A stretch of DNA of 64,000 nt from Bryobacterales bacterium (GTDB taxonomy: Bacteria; Acidobacteriota; Terriglobia; Bryobacterales; UBA6623), in assembly GCA_022826925.1 (NCBI GenBank), contig JAJDTX010000083.1, forward strand, positions 1 through 64,000. The letters are read 5' to 3'. Shown here piece after piece: positions 16,620 to 26,746 of this stretch. The position numbers and the translations under genes are program-made. Under the pieces are notes generated by a model, which ran no database searches, was not told where the DNA came from, and worked only from the letters and a program-made list of their open reading frames with translations. How positions within the stretch are numbered: the stretch's first letter is position 1; each line of letters begins with the position of its first letter.

Positions 16620-19454
16620 ATGGCTACACCACAGCGATTCTCACTCCCGTTGGTGGCCATCCTCGCGGTCGCTCCCGCGATTTCCGCCGCAACCCCCGAG
16701 CAGGAAGAGTTCTTCGAGAAACAGGTTCGTCCCATTCTCGTGAACAAGTGCTCCGCCTGCCACGGCGAGCAGCTGCAGACCGCTGGGCTGGACCTGACAA
16801 CGGCCGAAGGCTTCTACAAGGGAGGCGACTCGGGCCCGGCATTCGCCAGGGACGCGCCGCACACCAGCCGCCTGCTGGCAGCTGTTCGCTACGAGGGCCT
16901 GGTCAAGATGCCCCCGACGGCGAAACTGCCGGAAAGTGAGATCGAAGCCCTCACAAGCTGGATCAGCCAAGGAGCGCCGTGGCCGGGCGCAAAGGCGGAG
17001 ACGGTCGTGCAAGACCGTGATTCGGGGCCGCAATGGACGGCCAAGCAAACAGGCCACTGGGCGTTCCAGCCCATCCGGCCGGAACGGCCTCCGCGCGTGA
17101 AGGACGAAGGCTGGACGCAAACTCCGGTCGACTACTTCATCTTGGCGAGGCTTGAGGAGCAGGAGCTTGCCCCGGCGCCCCGCGCTGACCGACTCACTCT
17201 CCTGCGGCGCGCCAAGTACGACCTTCACGGCCTCGCCCCCACAGAAGCGGAAATCGAGGAATTCTTGGCAGACCAAGCCCCCGGCGCATTCAGAAGGCTC
17301 GTCGACCGTCTGTTGGAGTCCCCGCGATATGGCGAGAAGTGGGGACGCCACTGGCTCGACGTGGCGCGCTACGCGGACTCGACGGGTCTGGACGACGACA
17401 TCAAGGTGCCGTACACATGGCGCTATCGCGACTACGTCATCAACGCCTTCAACCGCGACACCCCGTTCGATCAGTTCATCGTCGAGCAACTTGCAGGTGA
17501 CCTGCTGCCGCCGGAAGGGGGCGATGGGGTCAACAAGAAAGGCGTCATCGCGACTGGATTCCTGGCAGTTGGGACGAAGCCCTTGGTCCAGCAGGACAAG
17601 ATCAAGATGAAGTACGACGTGATCGATGAGCAGATCGACACGACGGCGAAGGTCTTCATGGGACTCACGCTGGGCTGCGCTCGCTGCCACGACCACAAGT
17701 TCGATCCCATTTCGGCCGAAGACTACTATTCCATGGCATCGATCTTCGCCAGCGTCAAGAACTTCGCGAGCCTCGATCCGGCGATGACGGTCTCGAAGGT
17801 GCACCTCGAACCTCTGGTGCCCGAAGAAACGTACCGACGGTACAAGGATCACCAGGACGCGGTGAAAAACACCAAGCAGAGGATCGCGTCCATCTTGGAC
17901 CTTGAAATGTACCGGCATGTCATCGAGCATCGCGCCCCGAAGCTCGCCCGGCACATGGTCGCGGCCCGTCAGGTCTACGATGACGGAGCGGACTTGGAGG
18001 CTGTCGCGGCCCGCGAGGGGCTCGATGGCGAGGTGCTCAAATTGTGGGTGGACTACTTGAAGCCCGGCGAGGATCTGCGCCTGTACCTGCAGCAGTGGGA
18101 TGAGGCGGCCAAGGATGACCGCGCCGCGGTGGCAGAACAATACCAGCAGCGCTTCCGCGCCAGGGGTCTGGAATGGATCGAGAGATTGGTTGAGTGGCGA
18201 ACGCAGGTCGAGGGATGGGACGGCGCCGGCGAGTTTCCGGAAAAGCCCGACCTCGCGCCGGGCTCGGACCGTTTCTTCTCGGAGGTGACATTGACGTCTG
18301 CCGCCATGGATGAAGGGGCGGCTGGAGGAGACGGCCCGTTCTCGATACCCAAGGAGTCGCTGGACGAGATCCTGCCCGCCGCGTTGCGCGAACGTGTCGA
18401 AGGCCTGCGCGGGGAATTGGAGCGCTTGGAAAAGGCCGAGCCGCCCGAGCCCGCCATGGCCTACGCGGTAAAGGAAGTCGAGAGTGTCGAGCAGCACCTG
18501 TTCGTCCGTGGCAGCCACAACAATCCAGGCAAGCTGGTCAGCCAGCGCTTCCCCGTCATCCTCGCCGGGGAGGAGCAGCAGCCGATCGCGGCCGGCAGCG
18601 GCCGGCTGGCGCTTTCCAGATGGCTATCGAGTCCAGACCACCCGCTGACGAGCCGGGTTGTCGTGAACCGGCTCTGGCAGTGGCACTTCGGCCAGGGACT
18701 GGTGCGGACGCCGAACAATTTCGGAATCATGGGCGAGCCTCCGACCCATCCTGAATTGCTGGACTACTTGGCGAATCGATTCGCCGAGGACGGCTGGTCA
18801 ATGAAAGCCATGCATCGCTTGATCATGCTCTCGGCAACTTACCAGATGCAGAGTCACATCTCGGAAGAAGCGTGGACAGAGGATTCCGCGAACCGAATGT
18901 GGTCGCGCTTCAATCGCCGGCGCCTGACCGTCGAGGAGATGCGCGACTCGTTGCTCGCGATCGATGGATCGCTGGACCTGAGCATGGGAGGGGCTCTCAC
19001 GGAGAGTCTTGACTCGTACGGTTTCGAAGAAGCCTACGTGCATCCCGACGAGACCCGGAGGCGCACCGTCTACTTGCCGATCTACCGCAACAAGATGCCG
19101 CCTCTGCTCACGCTGTTTGACTTTGCCGATCCGTCGGCGAGCATAGCCGTCCGCCCGAACACCAGCGTCGCGCCCCAAGGCCTGTATTTCATGAACAGCG
19201 ATTTCGTCCAAGGGCGAGCTCGGGCGCTTGCGAGCCGCCTGCTGCAATTGGACGGAATCGACGATTCCACCCGCATCGAGAAGGCCTATTGGACCGCGCT
19301 CACGCGCAAGCCGGAATCGGGGGAAGTGGAAGAAATGCTCGACTACATCGCCGCGTACCCGGTTCGCGAAAACAGCGCCGATGGTCGACTTGAACGCTGG
19401 CAGAGCTTCTGCCGCCTGCTTTTGGGATCGAACGAATACAACTACGTCAACTGA
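16620..19454 (+). CDS. Exported DUF1549/DUF1553 protein with Planctomycete cytochrome C domain
   Basis: The protein of about 944 residues has a signal peptide, then a PSCyt1 domain with one haem-binding CSACHG near residue 45, the DUF1549 domain with [12 protein letters not shown], and a C-terminal DUF1553 domain. This architecture is common in Planctomycetota, Verrucomicrobiota and Acidobacteriota. It probably moves electrons or supports an oxidative step in the periplasm, but its reaction is not known. The ATG at 16620 precedes the signal peptide; the frame opens upstream at 16521. The DUF1501 gene follows after 9 nt and is surely co-transcribed. Confidence 0.9.
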   Translation: MATPQRFSLPLVAILAVAPAISAATPEQEEFFEKQVRPILVNKCSACHGEQLQTAGLDLTTAEGFYKGGDSGPAFARDAPHTSRLLAAVRYEGLVKMPPTAKLPESEIEALTSWISQGAPWPGAKAETVVQDRDSGPQWTAKQTGHWAFQPIRPERPPRVKDEGWTQTPVDYFILARLEEQELAPAPRADRLTLLRRAKYDLHGLAPTEAEIEEFLADQAPGAFRRLVDRLLESPRYGEKWGRHWLDVARYADSTGLDDDIKVPYTWRYRDYVINAFNRDTPFDQFIVEQLAGDLLPPEGGDGVNKKGVIATGFLAVGTKPLVQQDKIKMKYDVIDEQIDTTAKVFMGLTLGCARCHDHKFDPISAEDYYSMASIFASVKNFASLDPAMTVSKVHLEPLVPEETYRRYKDHQDAVKNTKQRIASILDLEMYRHVIEHRAPKLARHMVAARQVYDDGADLEAVAAREGLDGEVLKLWVDYLKPGEDLRLYLQQWDEAAKDDRAAVAEQYQQRFRARGLEWIERLVEWRTQVEGWDGAGEFPEKPDLAPGSDRFFSEVTLTSAAMDEGAAGGDGPFSIPKESLDEILPAALRERVEGLRGELERLEKAEPPEPAMAYAVKEVESVEQHLFVRGSHNNPGKLVSQRFPVILAGEEQQPIAAGSGRLALSRWLSSPDHPLTSRVVVNRLWQWHFGQGLVRTPNNFGIMGEPPTHPELLDYLANRFAEDGWSMKAMHRLIMLSATYQMQSHISEEAWTEDSANRMWSRFNRRRLTVEEMRDSLLAIDGSLDLSMGGALTESLDSYGFEEAYVHPDETRRRTVYLPIYRNKMPPLLTLFDFADPSASIAVRPNTSVAPQGLYFMNSDFVQGRARALASRLLQLDGIDDSTRIEKAYWTALTRKPESGEVEEMLDYIAAYPVRENSADGRLERWQSFCRLLLGSNEYNYVN

Positions 19455-19463
19455 GGAAGAACG

Positions 19464-20906
19464 GTGACCAGAAACGGCAAGATCCAGTCGACTTCGAGGC
19501 GACAGCTCCTACGCCAAACGGGCTTGGGCTTCGCTGCACTCGGCTTGGATGTCTTGCTGGCCGAGCAAGCCGCGCCTCGCGGAGCGACCGCAGTCGAAAA
19601 CCCCATTGCGCCCAAGCAGCCGCACTTCGCTCCCAAGGCGAAGAACGTGATTTTCCTGTTCATGCACGGCGGGCCCTCGCACCTCGACACGTTCGACCCC
19701 AAGCCGCGCTTGAAGGCGGATGCGGGCAAGCCGATGCCGATCAAGAAGGAGGTGTCGTTCACCCCGCTGGACAAGCTCGGCGGGCTGATGCCCTCTCCCT
19801 TCGAGTTCAAGCAATACGGACAGTGCGGCACTCCGGTCAGCAGTCTTTTCCCCAACCTGGGGGCGTGTGTCGACGACCTCTGCGTGGTCCGCTCGATGGT
19901 CGGAGACGCCGTGGACCACGGCGGCGCAATGCTGCAGCTGCACACTGGCGCGTTCAACTTCACGCGGCCGAGCCTGGGGTCTTGGGTCCTGTATGGCCTT
20001 GGTTCCGAGAATCAGAACCTGCCGGGCTTTATCACCATCAAGCCGACTCTCTGGCACGGCGGAGGGAAGAACTGGAGTTCGGCTTTCTTGCCGTCCGCCT
20101 ACCAAGGCACGCCGATCGGCTATGCCCCGATGAAGGTGGATGACGTCAGGGAAAAGCCGATCGAGCACTTGACCAATGAGAACCTGACTTCGGACCAGCA
20201 GCGTTACGAGTTGGACATGCTGCAGAAGATCAACCGGCGGCACGCGGTCGACAAGGCACACGATCCCGAACTCGAAGCTCGCATGCAGTCGCTGGAATTG
20301 GCGTTTCGCATGCAGATGGAAGCTCCCGAGGCCCTCTCCACGAATGATGAGTCCAAGGCCACCGAGAAGCTCTACGGCATCGACGACCCCGCCACGAGCG
20401 ACTTCGGCTGGCAATGCCTGATGGCTCGGAGGCTTGTGGAGCGAGGCGTGCGGTTCGTCCAATGCACGCACAGCGGCCACGAGGAGAAGTGGGACCACCA
20501 TCGCCAAGTCGCCCGGCGCCACCACGCATCCGCGAAAGAGATCGACAAGCCGATCGCCGGCTTGATCCAAGATCTCAAGGCTCGCGGGCTGCTTGACGAC
20601 ACGCTCGTGATGTGGGGCGGAGAGTTCGGCCGCACTCCCTATGCGGAGAGTGACGGCCGCGACCACAATCCGTACGGCTACACGATGTGGCTGTCAGGCG
20701 GCGGCGTCAAAGGCGGGATGATTCACGGCGCCACAGATGAGTTCGGCTATCACGCTGTCGAGAACCGCATGCATCTCCATGATTTGCATGCGACGATTCT
20801 TCATCTGCTGGGCTTCGATCACGAACGGCTGACCTATCGCTTCGACGGTCGTGACTTCCGGTTAACGGACGTGCACGGGACCGTCGTGAGCGACATCTTG
20901 GCTTAG
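19464..20906 (+). CDS. DUF1501 exported protein (alkaline-phosphatase-like fold)
   Basis: The 480-residue product starts with a GTG preceded by GAGGAA at a 5-nt spacing. Its N-terminus has a twin-arginine-like STSRRQLLRQTG followed by a hydrophobic stretch, so export by Tat is likely. FLFMHGGPSHLDTFDPKP, WGGEFGRTPYAE and GGVKGGMIHGATDEFG are typical DUF1501 blocks. The family belongs to the alkaline phosphatase/sulfatase superfamily but lacks the sulfatase Cys, and its substrate is unknown. It is the fixed partner of DUF1553 proteins, and here it lies 9 nt after one and 12 nt before the next. Confidence 0.92.
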   Translation: MTRNGKIQSTSRRQLLRQTGLGFAALGLDVLLAEQAAPRGATAVENPIAPKQPHFAPKAKNVIFLFMHGGPSHLDTFDPKPRLKADAGKPMPIKKEVSFTPLDKLGGLMPSPFEFKQYGQCGTPVSSLFPNLGACVDDLCVVRSMVGDAVDHGGAMLQLHTGAFNFTRPSLGSWVLYGLGSENQNLPGFITIKPTLWHGGGKNWSSAFLPSAYQGTPIGYAPMKVDDVREKPIEHLTNENLTSDQQRYELDMLQKINRRHAVDKAHDPELEARMQSLELAFRMQMEAPEALSTNDESKATEKLYGIDDPATSDFGWQCLMARRLVERGVRFVQCTHSGHEEKWDHHRQVARRHHASAKEIDKPIAGLIQDLKARGLLDDTLVMWGGEFGRTPYAESDGRDHNPYGYTMWLSGGGVKGGMIHGATDEFGYHAVENRMHLHDLHATILHLLGFDHERLTYRFDGRDFRLTDVHGTVVSDILA

Positions 20907-20918
20907 GGGCGCTCGCCA

Positions 20919-23855
20919 GTGCAGAGATCCCAGCTCTTCTGGCCTGCTGTGTGTCGCTGCGTTTCTCTCTCGGCAGTGCTCGTGGCTTGCGTCCTTGGTG
21001 GCGGCCGCGCTGCCGCCGCCACCACGCCGCCCACCTTCGACGAAGACGTTCGCCCCGTTCTGGAGGCCAACTGCTTTTCCTGCCATGGCGGTGACGCGCC
21101 GCAGCAGGGTCTCGATCTGCGCACGGCCCAAGCCATTCTGAGGGGAGGAAGTTCTGGCCCCGCCATCGAAATCGGTTCCTCCGCAAGGAGCGTCTTGGTC
21201 GAACGGATCGTCGCTGGCACGATGCCTCCGGGCGACTCGAATCTGGCCAAGAGCGAAATCGCTCTCATCCGGCACTGGATTGACGACGGTGTCGCGCACG
21301 AAGCTGCCGAGTTGGGAGTGGAGCTTGTCACGGACCGCGACGTACTTCCGATCTTTCAGGCGCGCTGCGTTGTCTGCCATGGCAAGCGCGAGCAGCGCGG
21401 AGGCTTGGATCTGCGAACGCGGGAAACGCGATTGGCAGGCGGCGATTCGGGCCCGGCCTTGGTGCCCGGCAGTCCTGACACGAGCCTGATCATCCGAAGG
21501 ATCGAGGCTGGCGAGATGCCGCCTCCCGACATGCAGTACGACTACGCGGTGCGCAACACGACGGACGCGGAAGTCGCGAAGCTCAGACAATGGGTGGCCG
21601 CCGGAGCTCCGCCCGCCCCGAACGACAAGGGTGCTGCCGAGCCCACGCGGCAGATCGCCGAGGAGGATCGCAACCACTGGGCCTTCCTGCCGCCCGAACG
21701 GCCGGCAGTCCCGGAAGTCAGCAGCCAGGGGTTGGTGTCAAACCCCGTCGATGCTTTCCTGCTGGCAAGGCTTGAGGAGAACGGACTCTCGTATACCGAG
21801 GAGGCAGCGCCGCTGGCCCTATTGCGCCGAGCGTACCTCGACCTGACGGGAATGCCGCCATCGCCGAAAGAGGTGCAGCGTTATTTGGAAGACGATGGCG
21901 AGGACCGCTACCGGCTATTGATCGGGCGATTGCTGGAGGCACCGGAGTACGGCGAGCGCTGGGCCCGCCACTGGCTGGACGTCGCCGGCCATATCGACAC
22001 CGAGGGATTCGGCGAGTACGCGCCTCGCCGACAGAACGCCTGGCGCTACCGGGACTACGTGATTCGGGCATTCAACCGGGACAAGCCTTTCGACGAGTTT
22101 CTGACCGAGCAGATCGCCGGTGACGAGCTTGCACCGTGGAAGGATCAAGAGGTGACGCCCGAACTCATCGAGCGGCTAGCCGCGACAGGGTTCCTGCGCA
22201 CGGCCCCCGATCCCACTTGGGAAATCGAATTCGCCTTTCTCGACGAGCGCATGAATGTCATCGCCGACGAGGTGCACATTCTCGGGTCAGGAATTCTCGG
22301 GCTGACCGTGGGCTGTGCCCGTTGCCACGATCACAAGTTCGACCCGATTACCCACCGCGACTACTATTCATTGGGCGCGATCCTGCAGGCAGCCTACGAC
22401 CCGTACGACTGGGTCCAGCCCAAGAAGCGTGTGCTCAACATCGGATTGGCGAGCGAGAAAACGGATGTCGATGAGTTCAACGCGCCTCTGAAGGCCAAGA
22501 TCAAGCAACTCAAGGAATCGCTCGAAACGGAAGCGGCCCCCTACAAGGCACGCTTGCTGGAGGAACGGCTCGGCCGCTTGCCGGAAGGCGTCCGGGAGGA
22601 CCTCCGCAGACTCTCCGAGACGGCCGAAGACGAGCGGACCGAAGTCCAGCAGTACCTGGCCAAGAAGTTCAAGAAAACGCTGGAGACTTCCATCAACGAC
22701 GTCAAGGAGAGCTCCGAGTCATTCAAGTCGAAGGCCGAACCCATTCAAAAGCAGATCAAGGAAGCCGAGGCGCAACTAAGACCAGACCCGGGCCTTCACG
22801 CGCTGGTGGATATGGGCGGCGAACCGTCGACCAGCTATCTGCTGCTGCGGGGCGATGCGTTCACCCCGGGACAGCCGGTCGAGCCGGGAGTTCCCGCTTT
22901 CCTCGCGCCCCACATTGACCCCTACGAGGTTGTCGCTCCTTGGCCGGGGGCGGACACAAGCGGACGGCGCCTGGCGCTGGCGCGCTGGCTCACGCAACCC
23001 GATCACCCGCTCACGGCGAGGGTGATGGTCAACCGGATGTGGATGCGCCATTTCGGTCGCGGGATCGTCGCTTCGCCGGACAATTTCGGGCGCACCGGCG
23101 AGCCCCCGTCGCATCCCGAACTGCTTGACTGGCTCGCTACCGAGTTTGTGCGGAGCGGCTGGAGCGTGAAGCACATGCACCGCCTGATGATGACTTCCAC
23201 CGCGTATCGACAGGCTTCGCGCAAGGACGGCGAAGCACTGGCAGCCGATCCCGACAACGCCTTGCTGTCGCGGATGACGATGCGACGGATGGATGCGGAG
23301 CAGCTGTACGACTCCATCCTCGTGGCCACGAGCCGCCTTGACCCCGCCCGCTTCGGCCCCCCGGCGGACCTAGAGCTGAGCGACGATGGCGAGTATCGCG
23401 CCGCTGGCTCGACGCAGGGTTTTCGCCGCAGCATCTACACCCTGCAGCAGCCGCGAACTCCAATCTCGCTGCTTGAAGCATTCGACCTTCCCCAGTTGTC
23501 ACCGAATTGCATCGTCCGGAACCAGTCCAATGTCCCGACCCAGGCATTGCACCTGATGAACAGCGAATGGATGTGGGACTTGTCACGCTACATGGCTGGA
23601 AGAATCATTGATGCGGCCGGAAGCGACGCGGAGAAGCAGGTGAGAGAGGTCTTTCTGCGAGCCTTGTCGCGTCCGCCGTCGCACTTCGAGACCAGCGAGT
23701 CCTTGGCAGCCCTGGAAGATCTTCGCAGCCACTGGCCCGGGAGGCTGGCGAGCGACCGGCGCGAAGCGCCGATCCAGGCAACCTCCCGCTGGCTGGCATT
23801 GGCGAACCTCTGCCACGCCGTCCTGAATTCGGCAGGGTTCGCTTTCATTGATTGA
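20919..23855 (+). CDS. Exported DUF1549/DUF1553 protein with two cytochrome C-like domains
   Basis: The 978-residue paralogue of the gene at 16620 carries two PSCyt1 domains in series, with CFSCHG near residue 50 and CVVCHG near residue 150, then DUF1549 with [12 protein letters not shown] and a C-terminal DUF1553. A charged, coiled-coil-like stretch ([19 protein letters not shown]) lies in the middle. It starts with GTG and has a signal peptide ending near GGGRAAAA. The two haem sites suggest that it carries more than one electron. It follows DUF1501 by 12 nt and precedes the second DUF1501 by 9 nt. Confidence 0.9.
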   Translation: MQRSQLFWPAVCRCVSLSAVLVACVLGGGRAAAATTPPTFDEDVRPVLEANCFSCHGGDAPQQGLDLRTAQAILRGGSSGPAIEIGSSARSVLVERIVAGTMPPGDSNLAKSEIALIRHWIDDGVAHEAAELGVELVTDRDVLPIFQARCVVCHGKREQRGGLDLRTRETRLAGGDSGPALVPGSPDTSLIIRRIEAGEMPPPDMQYDYAVRNTTDAEVAKLRQWVAAGAPPAPNDKGAAEPTRQIAEEDRNHWAFLPPERPAVPEVSSQGLVSNPVDAFLLARLEENGLSYTEEAAPLALLRRAYLDLTGMPPSPKEVQRYLEDDGEDRYRLLIGRLLEAPEYGERWARHWLDVAGHIDTEGFGEYAPRRQNAWRYRDYVIRAFNRDKPFDEFLTEQIAGDELAPWKDQEVTPELIERLAATGFLRTAPDPTWEIEFAFLDERMNVIADEVHILGSGILGLTVGCARCHDHKFDPITHRDYYSLGAILQAAYDPYDWVQPKKRVLNIGLASEKTDVDEFNAPLKAKIKQLKESLETEAAPYKARLLEERLGRLPEGVREDLRRLSETAEDERTEVQQYLAKKFKKTLETSINDVKESSESFKSKAEPIQKQIKEAEAQLRPDPGLHALVDMGGEPSTSYLLLRGDAFTPGQPVEPGVPAFLAPHIDPYEVVAPWPGADTSGRRLALARWLTQPDHPLTARVMVNRMWMRHFGRGIVASPDNFGRTGEPPSHPELLDWLATEFVRSGWSVKHMHRLMMTSTAYRQASRKDGEALAADPDNALLSRMTMRRMDAEQLYDSILVATSRLDPARFGPPADLELSDDGEYRAAGSTQGFRRSIYTLQQPRTPISLLEAFDLPQLSPNCIVRNQSNVPTQALHLMNSEWMWDLSRYMAGRIIDAAGSDAEKQVREVFLRALSRPPSHFETSESLAALEDLRSHWPGRLASDRREAPIQATSRWLALANLCHAVLNSAGFAFID

Positions 23856-23864
23856 GATGGCCCG

Positions 23865-25355
23865 ATGTCAATAGCAAGAACTCCACCCGAATCCAATCGC
23901 GAGAGCGCGCGCGCGGCGATGGGGCGCCGCGATTTCTTCTCGCGCGTCAGTGATGGCTTGCACGGCGCGGGGCTCGCCTACTTGCTCGGGGCCGACTTGT
24001 TCTCGCCAAGCCCGGCGCTGGCTGCCGCCGGAGCCTCGCCAGCGTTTGACCTCACCCCGAAGCCTCCGCACTTCGAGCCCAAGGCGAAGGCGGTGATCCA
24101 GCTCTTCATGCACGGGGGCCCAAGCCAGGTCGATCTATTCGACCCGAAGCCGGATCTGGCCAAGTACGCGGGGAAGACGCCAAGTCGGGACCTGACGGCC
24201 GTCGCAGTGAGCCCGCAGCAGAACGCGGGCATTCTGCCGTCGCCTTACCAGTTCGGAAGACATGGCGAGTCGGGCCTCGAGTTCTCGGAATTGCTGCCCC
24301 ACATCAGTTCGTGCGCGGACGACATCGCGTTGATCCGGTCGATGTTCACCGAGACCCAGAATCACGAAACGGCTCTCAACATGATTCATTCCGGCCGGCT
24401 GCTGGGAGACCGACCGACGGCCGGGGCGTGGGTCTCCTACGGGCTGGGCACGGAGAACCAGAACCTGCCGGCCTATGTCGTCTTGGACGACCCCAAGGGG
24501 TTGCCGATCGGGGGAATCGACAATTGGCAGGCTGCCTGGCTGCCGCCGAACTGCCAAGGAACGCGATTTCGCGCCCAAGGCTCTCCCGTCCTGAACCTAG
24601 AGCCGCGCCCTGAGTGGCCTGACGCCGTCCTTGAGATCGAGAGGCGCCTGTTGCGCCGGCTCGACCAGGCTCACGTCGAAAAACGCCCGCACGAGGCGGA
24701 CCTGGCGGCTCGCATCTCCAGCTACGAGCTGGCGGCCCGCATGCAGCTGGCGGCGACAGATGCCCTGAACTTGGAGCAGGAAGACGAAAAGACCAAGGAG
24801 ATGTACGGGCTCAACGATGCTCTCACCGAATCGTACGGCAAGCGCTGCCTGATGGCGCGCCGTCTGGTCGAGCGTGGCGTTCGCTTTGTGCAGCTCTACA
24901 TCGAGCAGCAGATCTGGGACACTCACACAAAGCTTGACGAGGGCCTGCGATACAGTTGCGGCAAGACGGACAGGCCCTCCGCGGCGCTGTTGAAGGATCT
25001 CAAGCAACGCGGCCTGCTTGAGGACACTCTGGTTATCTGGGGCGGGGAGTTCGGTCGCCTGCCGCTGGGCCAGGGCGATTCGAACAACAAGAGCAGCCTA
25101 GGCCGGGATCACGGCCCCAACGGCTTTACCCTCTGGATGGCGGGTGGCGGAGTGAAGGGCGGCACCGTTTACGGAGCTACCGACGAGCTAGGGAACCACG
25201 CCGTGGAAAACCCTGTCAGCGTGCATGACTTCCACGCCACAGTCCTTAGCCTCCTAGGCATGAACTTTCGTGACCTGGTCTACCGTCGCCACGGCTTGGA
25301 CGAACGCCTGACGGATCAATTCCCCGCACGGGTGATTGACGAGCTAGTCGCCTGA
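23865..25355 (+). CDS. DUF1501 exported protein, second copy
   Basis: The 496-residue product is the second DUF1501 of the operon. A twin-arginine-like AAMGRRDFFSRVSDG precedes a weakly hydrophobic segment. FMHGGPSQVDLFDPKPD, IWGGEFGRLPLGQG and GGGVKGGTVYGATDELG match the first copy, but overall divergence is large, so the duplication is old or the two pairs came in separately. It likely works on the same periplasmic side as its DUF1553 partner. The gene ends 47 nt from the convergent ADP-ribosylglycohydrolase gene, with a short GCGAG/CTCGC hairpin between them. Confidence 0.92.
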   Translation: MSIARTPPESNRESARAAMGRRDFFSRVSDGLHGAGLAYLLGADLFSPSPALAAAGASPAFDLTPKPPHFEPKAKAVIQLFMHGGPSQVDLFDPKPDLAKYAGKTPSRDLTAVAVSPQQNAGILPSPYQFGRHGESGLEFSELLPHISSCADDIALIRSMFTETQNHETALNMIHSGRLLGDRPTAGAWVSYGLGTENQNLPAYVVLDDPKGLPIGGIDNWQAAWLPPNCQGTRFRAQGSPVLNLEPRPEWPDAVLEIERRLLRRLDQAHVEKRPHEADLAARISSYELAARMQLAATDALNLEQEDEKTKEMYGLNDALTESYGKRCLMARRLVERGVRFVQLYIEQQIWDTHTKLDEGLRYSCGKTDRPSAALLKDLKQRGLLEDTLVIWGGEFGRLPLGQGDSNNKSSLGRDHGPNGFTLWMAGGGVKGGTVYGATDELGNHAVENPVSVHDFHATVLSLLGMNFRDLVYRRHGLDERLTDQFPARVIDELVA

Positions 25356-25402
25356 TTGCGAGCGCGGCCTCGCGCACCCGCCGCCGTCGACTCCAGTTCG
25401 GA

Positions 25403-26674
25403 TTACAGATCGGAATTCACGACATAGACGGTCTCGCCGTCGCGCACTTCCATGCGCCCGCCGTTCTCGAGAATGGCGGTCTTGGCAACCGCGCCGATCC
25501 GCTCGACGATTTCGCTGATCGGGGTGCGCAACTTGATTTCATCGCGTGAGATATTGACGTACCGGTCGTTGAACGGCTTGTCCCACTTATCCCGCAGGGG
25601 CAGTTCCATGGTTAGCTTGACAGCTGCTTCGCCCATGCCGCTCAGCCCGTTGAGAACGCCGATCAGCCCTGCCGTGGTGGCCGCTTGGTTGTCACAGTCA
25701 TACCCGGCCGATGTCGCGATACCGACCGTCTTCATGAAGTCTCCCTCGCCATAGAGAACGGCCATCATTCCGGTCAGCCCGTTGGCCAGCGACGAGACCA
25801 CGCTCACCGGCGCTTCGTACGACCCCTTCTTGTAGGCATAGTACTTTTCGTGGATCTTGGCTCGCGTGTCGCGCCAGTCGTCGAACTCGGAGTGCCACTT
25901 GACCACATCGCGAATGCCCTCCGCGAACGGCCCCTCGTTGGGCACGGCCTTGATTCCGATATCGACCAGCTTGCGCACGTCCCTCTCGAAGAACGCCGCG
26001 CTGATCATCGCCCCGTAGGCAATCGTCGGGTGCGTGCCCCAATCGTCATTGGTAATGCGAGCGCCCCACAGCGCCCGCTCTGCCGCCTTCTGAGTCATCC
26101 CGGGATAGAAGGCGCTCCAGATCTCGTTGACCAGTTGCGGGTCGATTTGGAACCAGTGCTTGTTGTTCTCCTTGCGACCGGTGTCGGGCGCAACCAGCCC
26201 TTGGTCCATCAAGTTGCGCGCTTCTCGGTTCGCAACCCAGATGTAGTCGTTGATGTGCGTCATCCACATCTGGGTGATCTCGGGATACGTGATGTCTAGG
26301 CCGTACTTTTCGACCGCATGCAAGGTGACGAACTCGATGTCGGTGTCGTCGTCGCTGAACGCCCCGCCAAGCGTCTGGGCCATGAGCGGTATGAATCCCC
26401 GCCGGTCTCTCGAATTGATCTTCAGTTCCGGGCTGCCGTCGTAATCGGCGGTATACACCCGGTCGACCAATACGGGGATCGGCTCCTCGACATAGTTGTT
26501 CTCGAACGGAAAGCCGATGTAGTTGCCGAGCAGCTGCCCGATCCAGAACCCCGACATCTTGTCCATCAGCTCGTCGTGGCTGATGACCCGCTCCTTCGCC
26601 GTCGCGTCATCGACGAATACAGCCGAAGACAGCGCTAGGGCCGCGATCAGCCCCAAGTGACTCGCTCGTTTCAT
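25403..26674 (-). CDS. Exported ADP-ribosylglycohydrolase-family protein (copy 1)
   Basis: The 423-residue protein has a signal peptide (MKRASHLGLIAALALSSAVF) and a GAGGAA ribosome site 8 nt before the ATG. The all-helical ADP-ribosylglycohydrolase fold is seen in WIGQLLGNYIGFPFEN, the N-terminal metal site GAFSDDDTDIEF and the C-terminal metal site AGYDCDNQAATTAG. In known enzymes (DraG, ARH1, ARH3) these acidic residues hold two Mg ions that help cleave a ribosyl bond; those proteins are cytosolic, whereas this one is exported. Copy 4 at 35.3 kb is the closest relative here by motif. It is the last gene of a minus-strand run with copy 2 (72 nt upstream). Substrate unknown. Confidence 0.88.
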   Translation of the reverse strand: MKRASHLGLIAALALSSAVFVDDATAKERVISHDELMDKMSGFWIGQLLGNYIGFPFENNYVEEPIPVLVDRVYTADYDGSPELKINSRDRRGFIPLMAQTLGGAFSDDDTDIEFVTLHAVEKYGLDITYPEITQMWMTHINDYIWVANREARNLMDQGLVAPDTGRKENNKHWFQIDPQLVNEIWSAFYPGMTQKAAERALWGARITNDDWGTHPTIAYGAMISAAFFERDVRKLVDIGIKAVPNEGPFAEGIRDVVKWHSEFDDWRDTRAKIHEKYYAYKKGSYEAPVSVVSSLANGLTGMMAVLYGEGDFMKTVGIATSAGYDCDNQAATTAGLIGVLNGLSGMGEAAVKLTMELPLRDKWDKPFNDRYVNISRDEIKLRTPISEIVERIGAVAKTAILENGGRMEVRDGETVYVVNSDL

Positions 26675-26746
26675 GAAGATTTCCTCTCTTTGCCTCGCGC
26701 GTCCGGTCTGCGCCGCAGGTCGGACCCTTTCGATCCAGGACTTGGA

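Noticed and set aside
14000-16747. A 915-codon open frame antisense to the first receptor.
   Set aside because: It is a by-product of high G+C codon use in the receptor gene; the antisense text has no domain and repeats the codon pattern of the sense gene.
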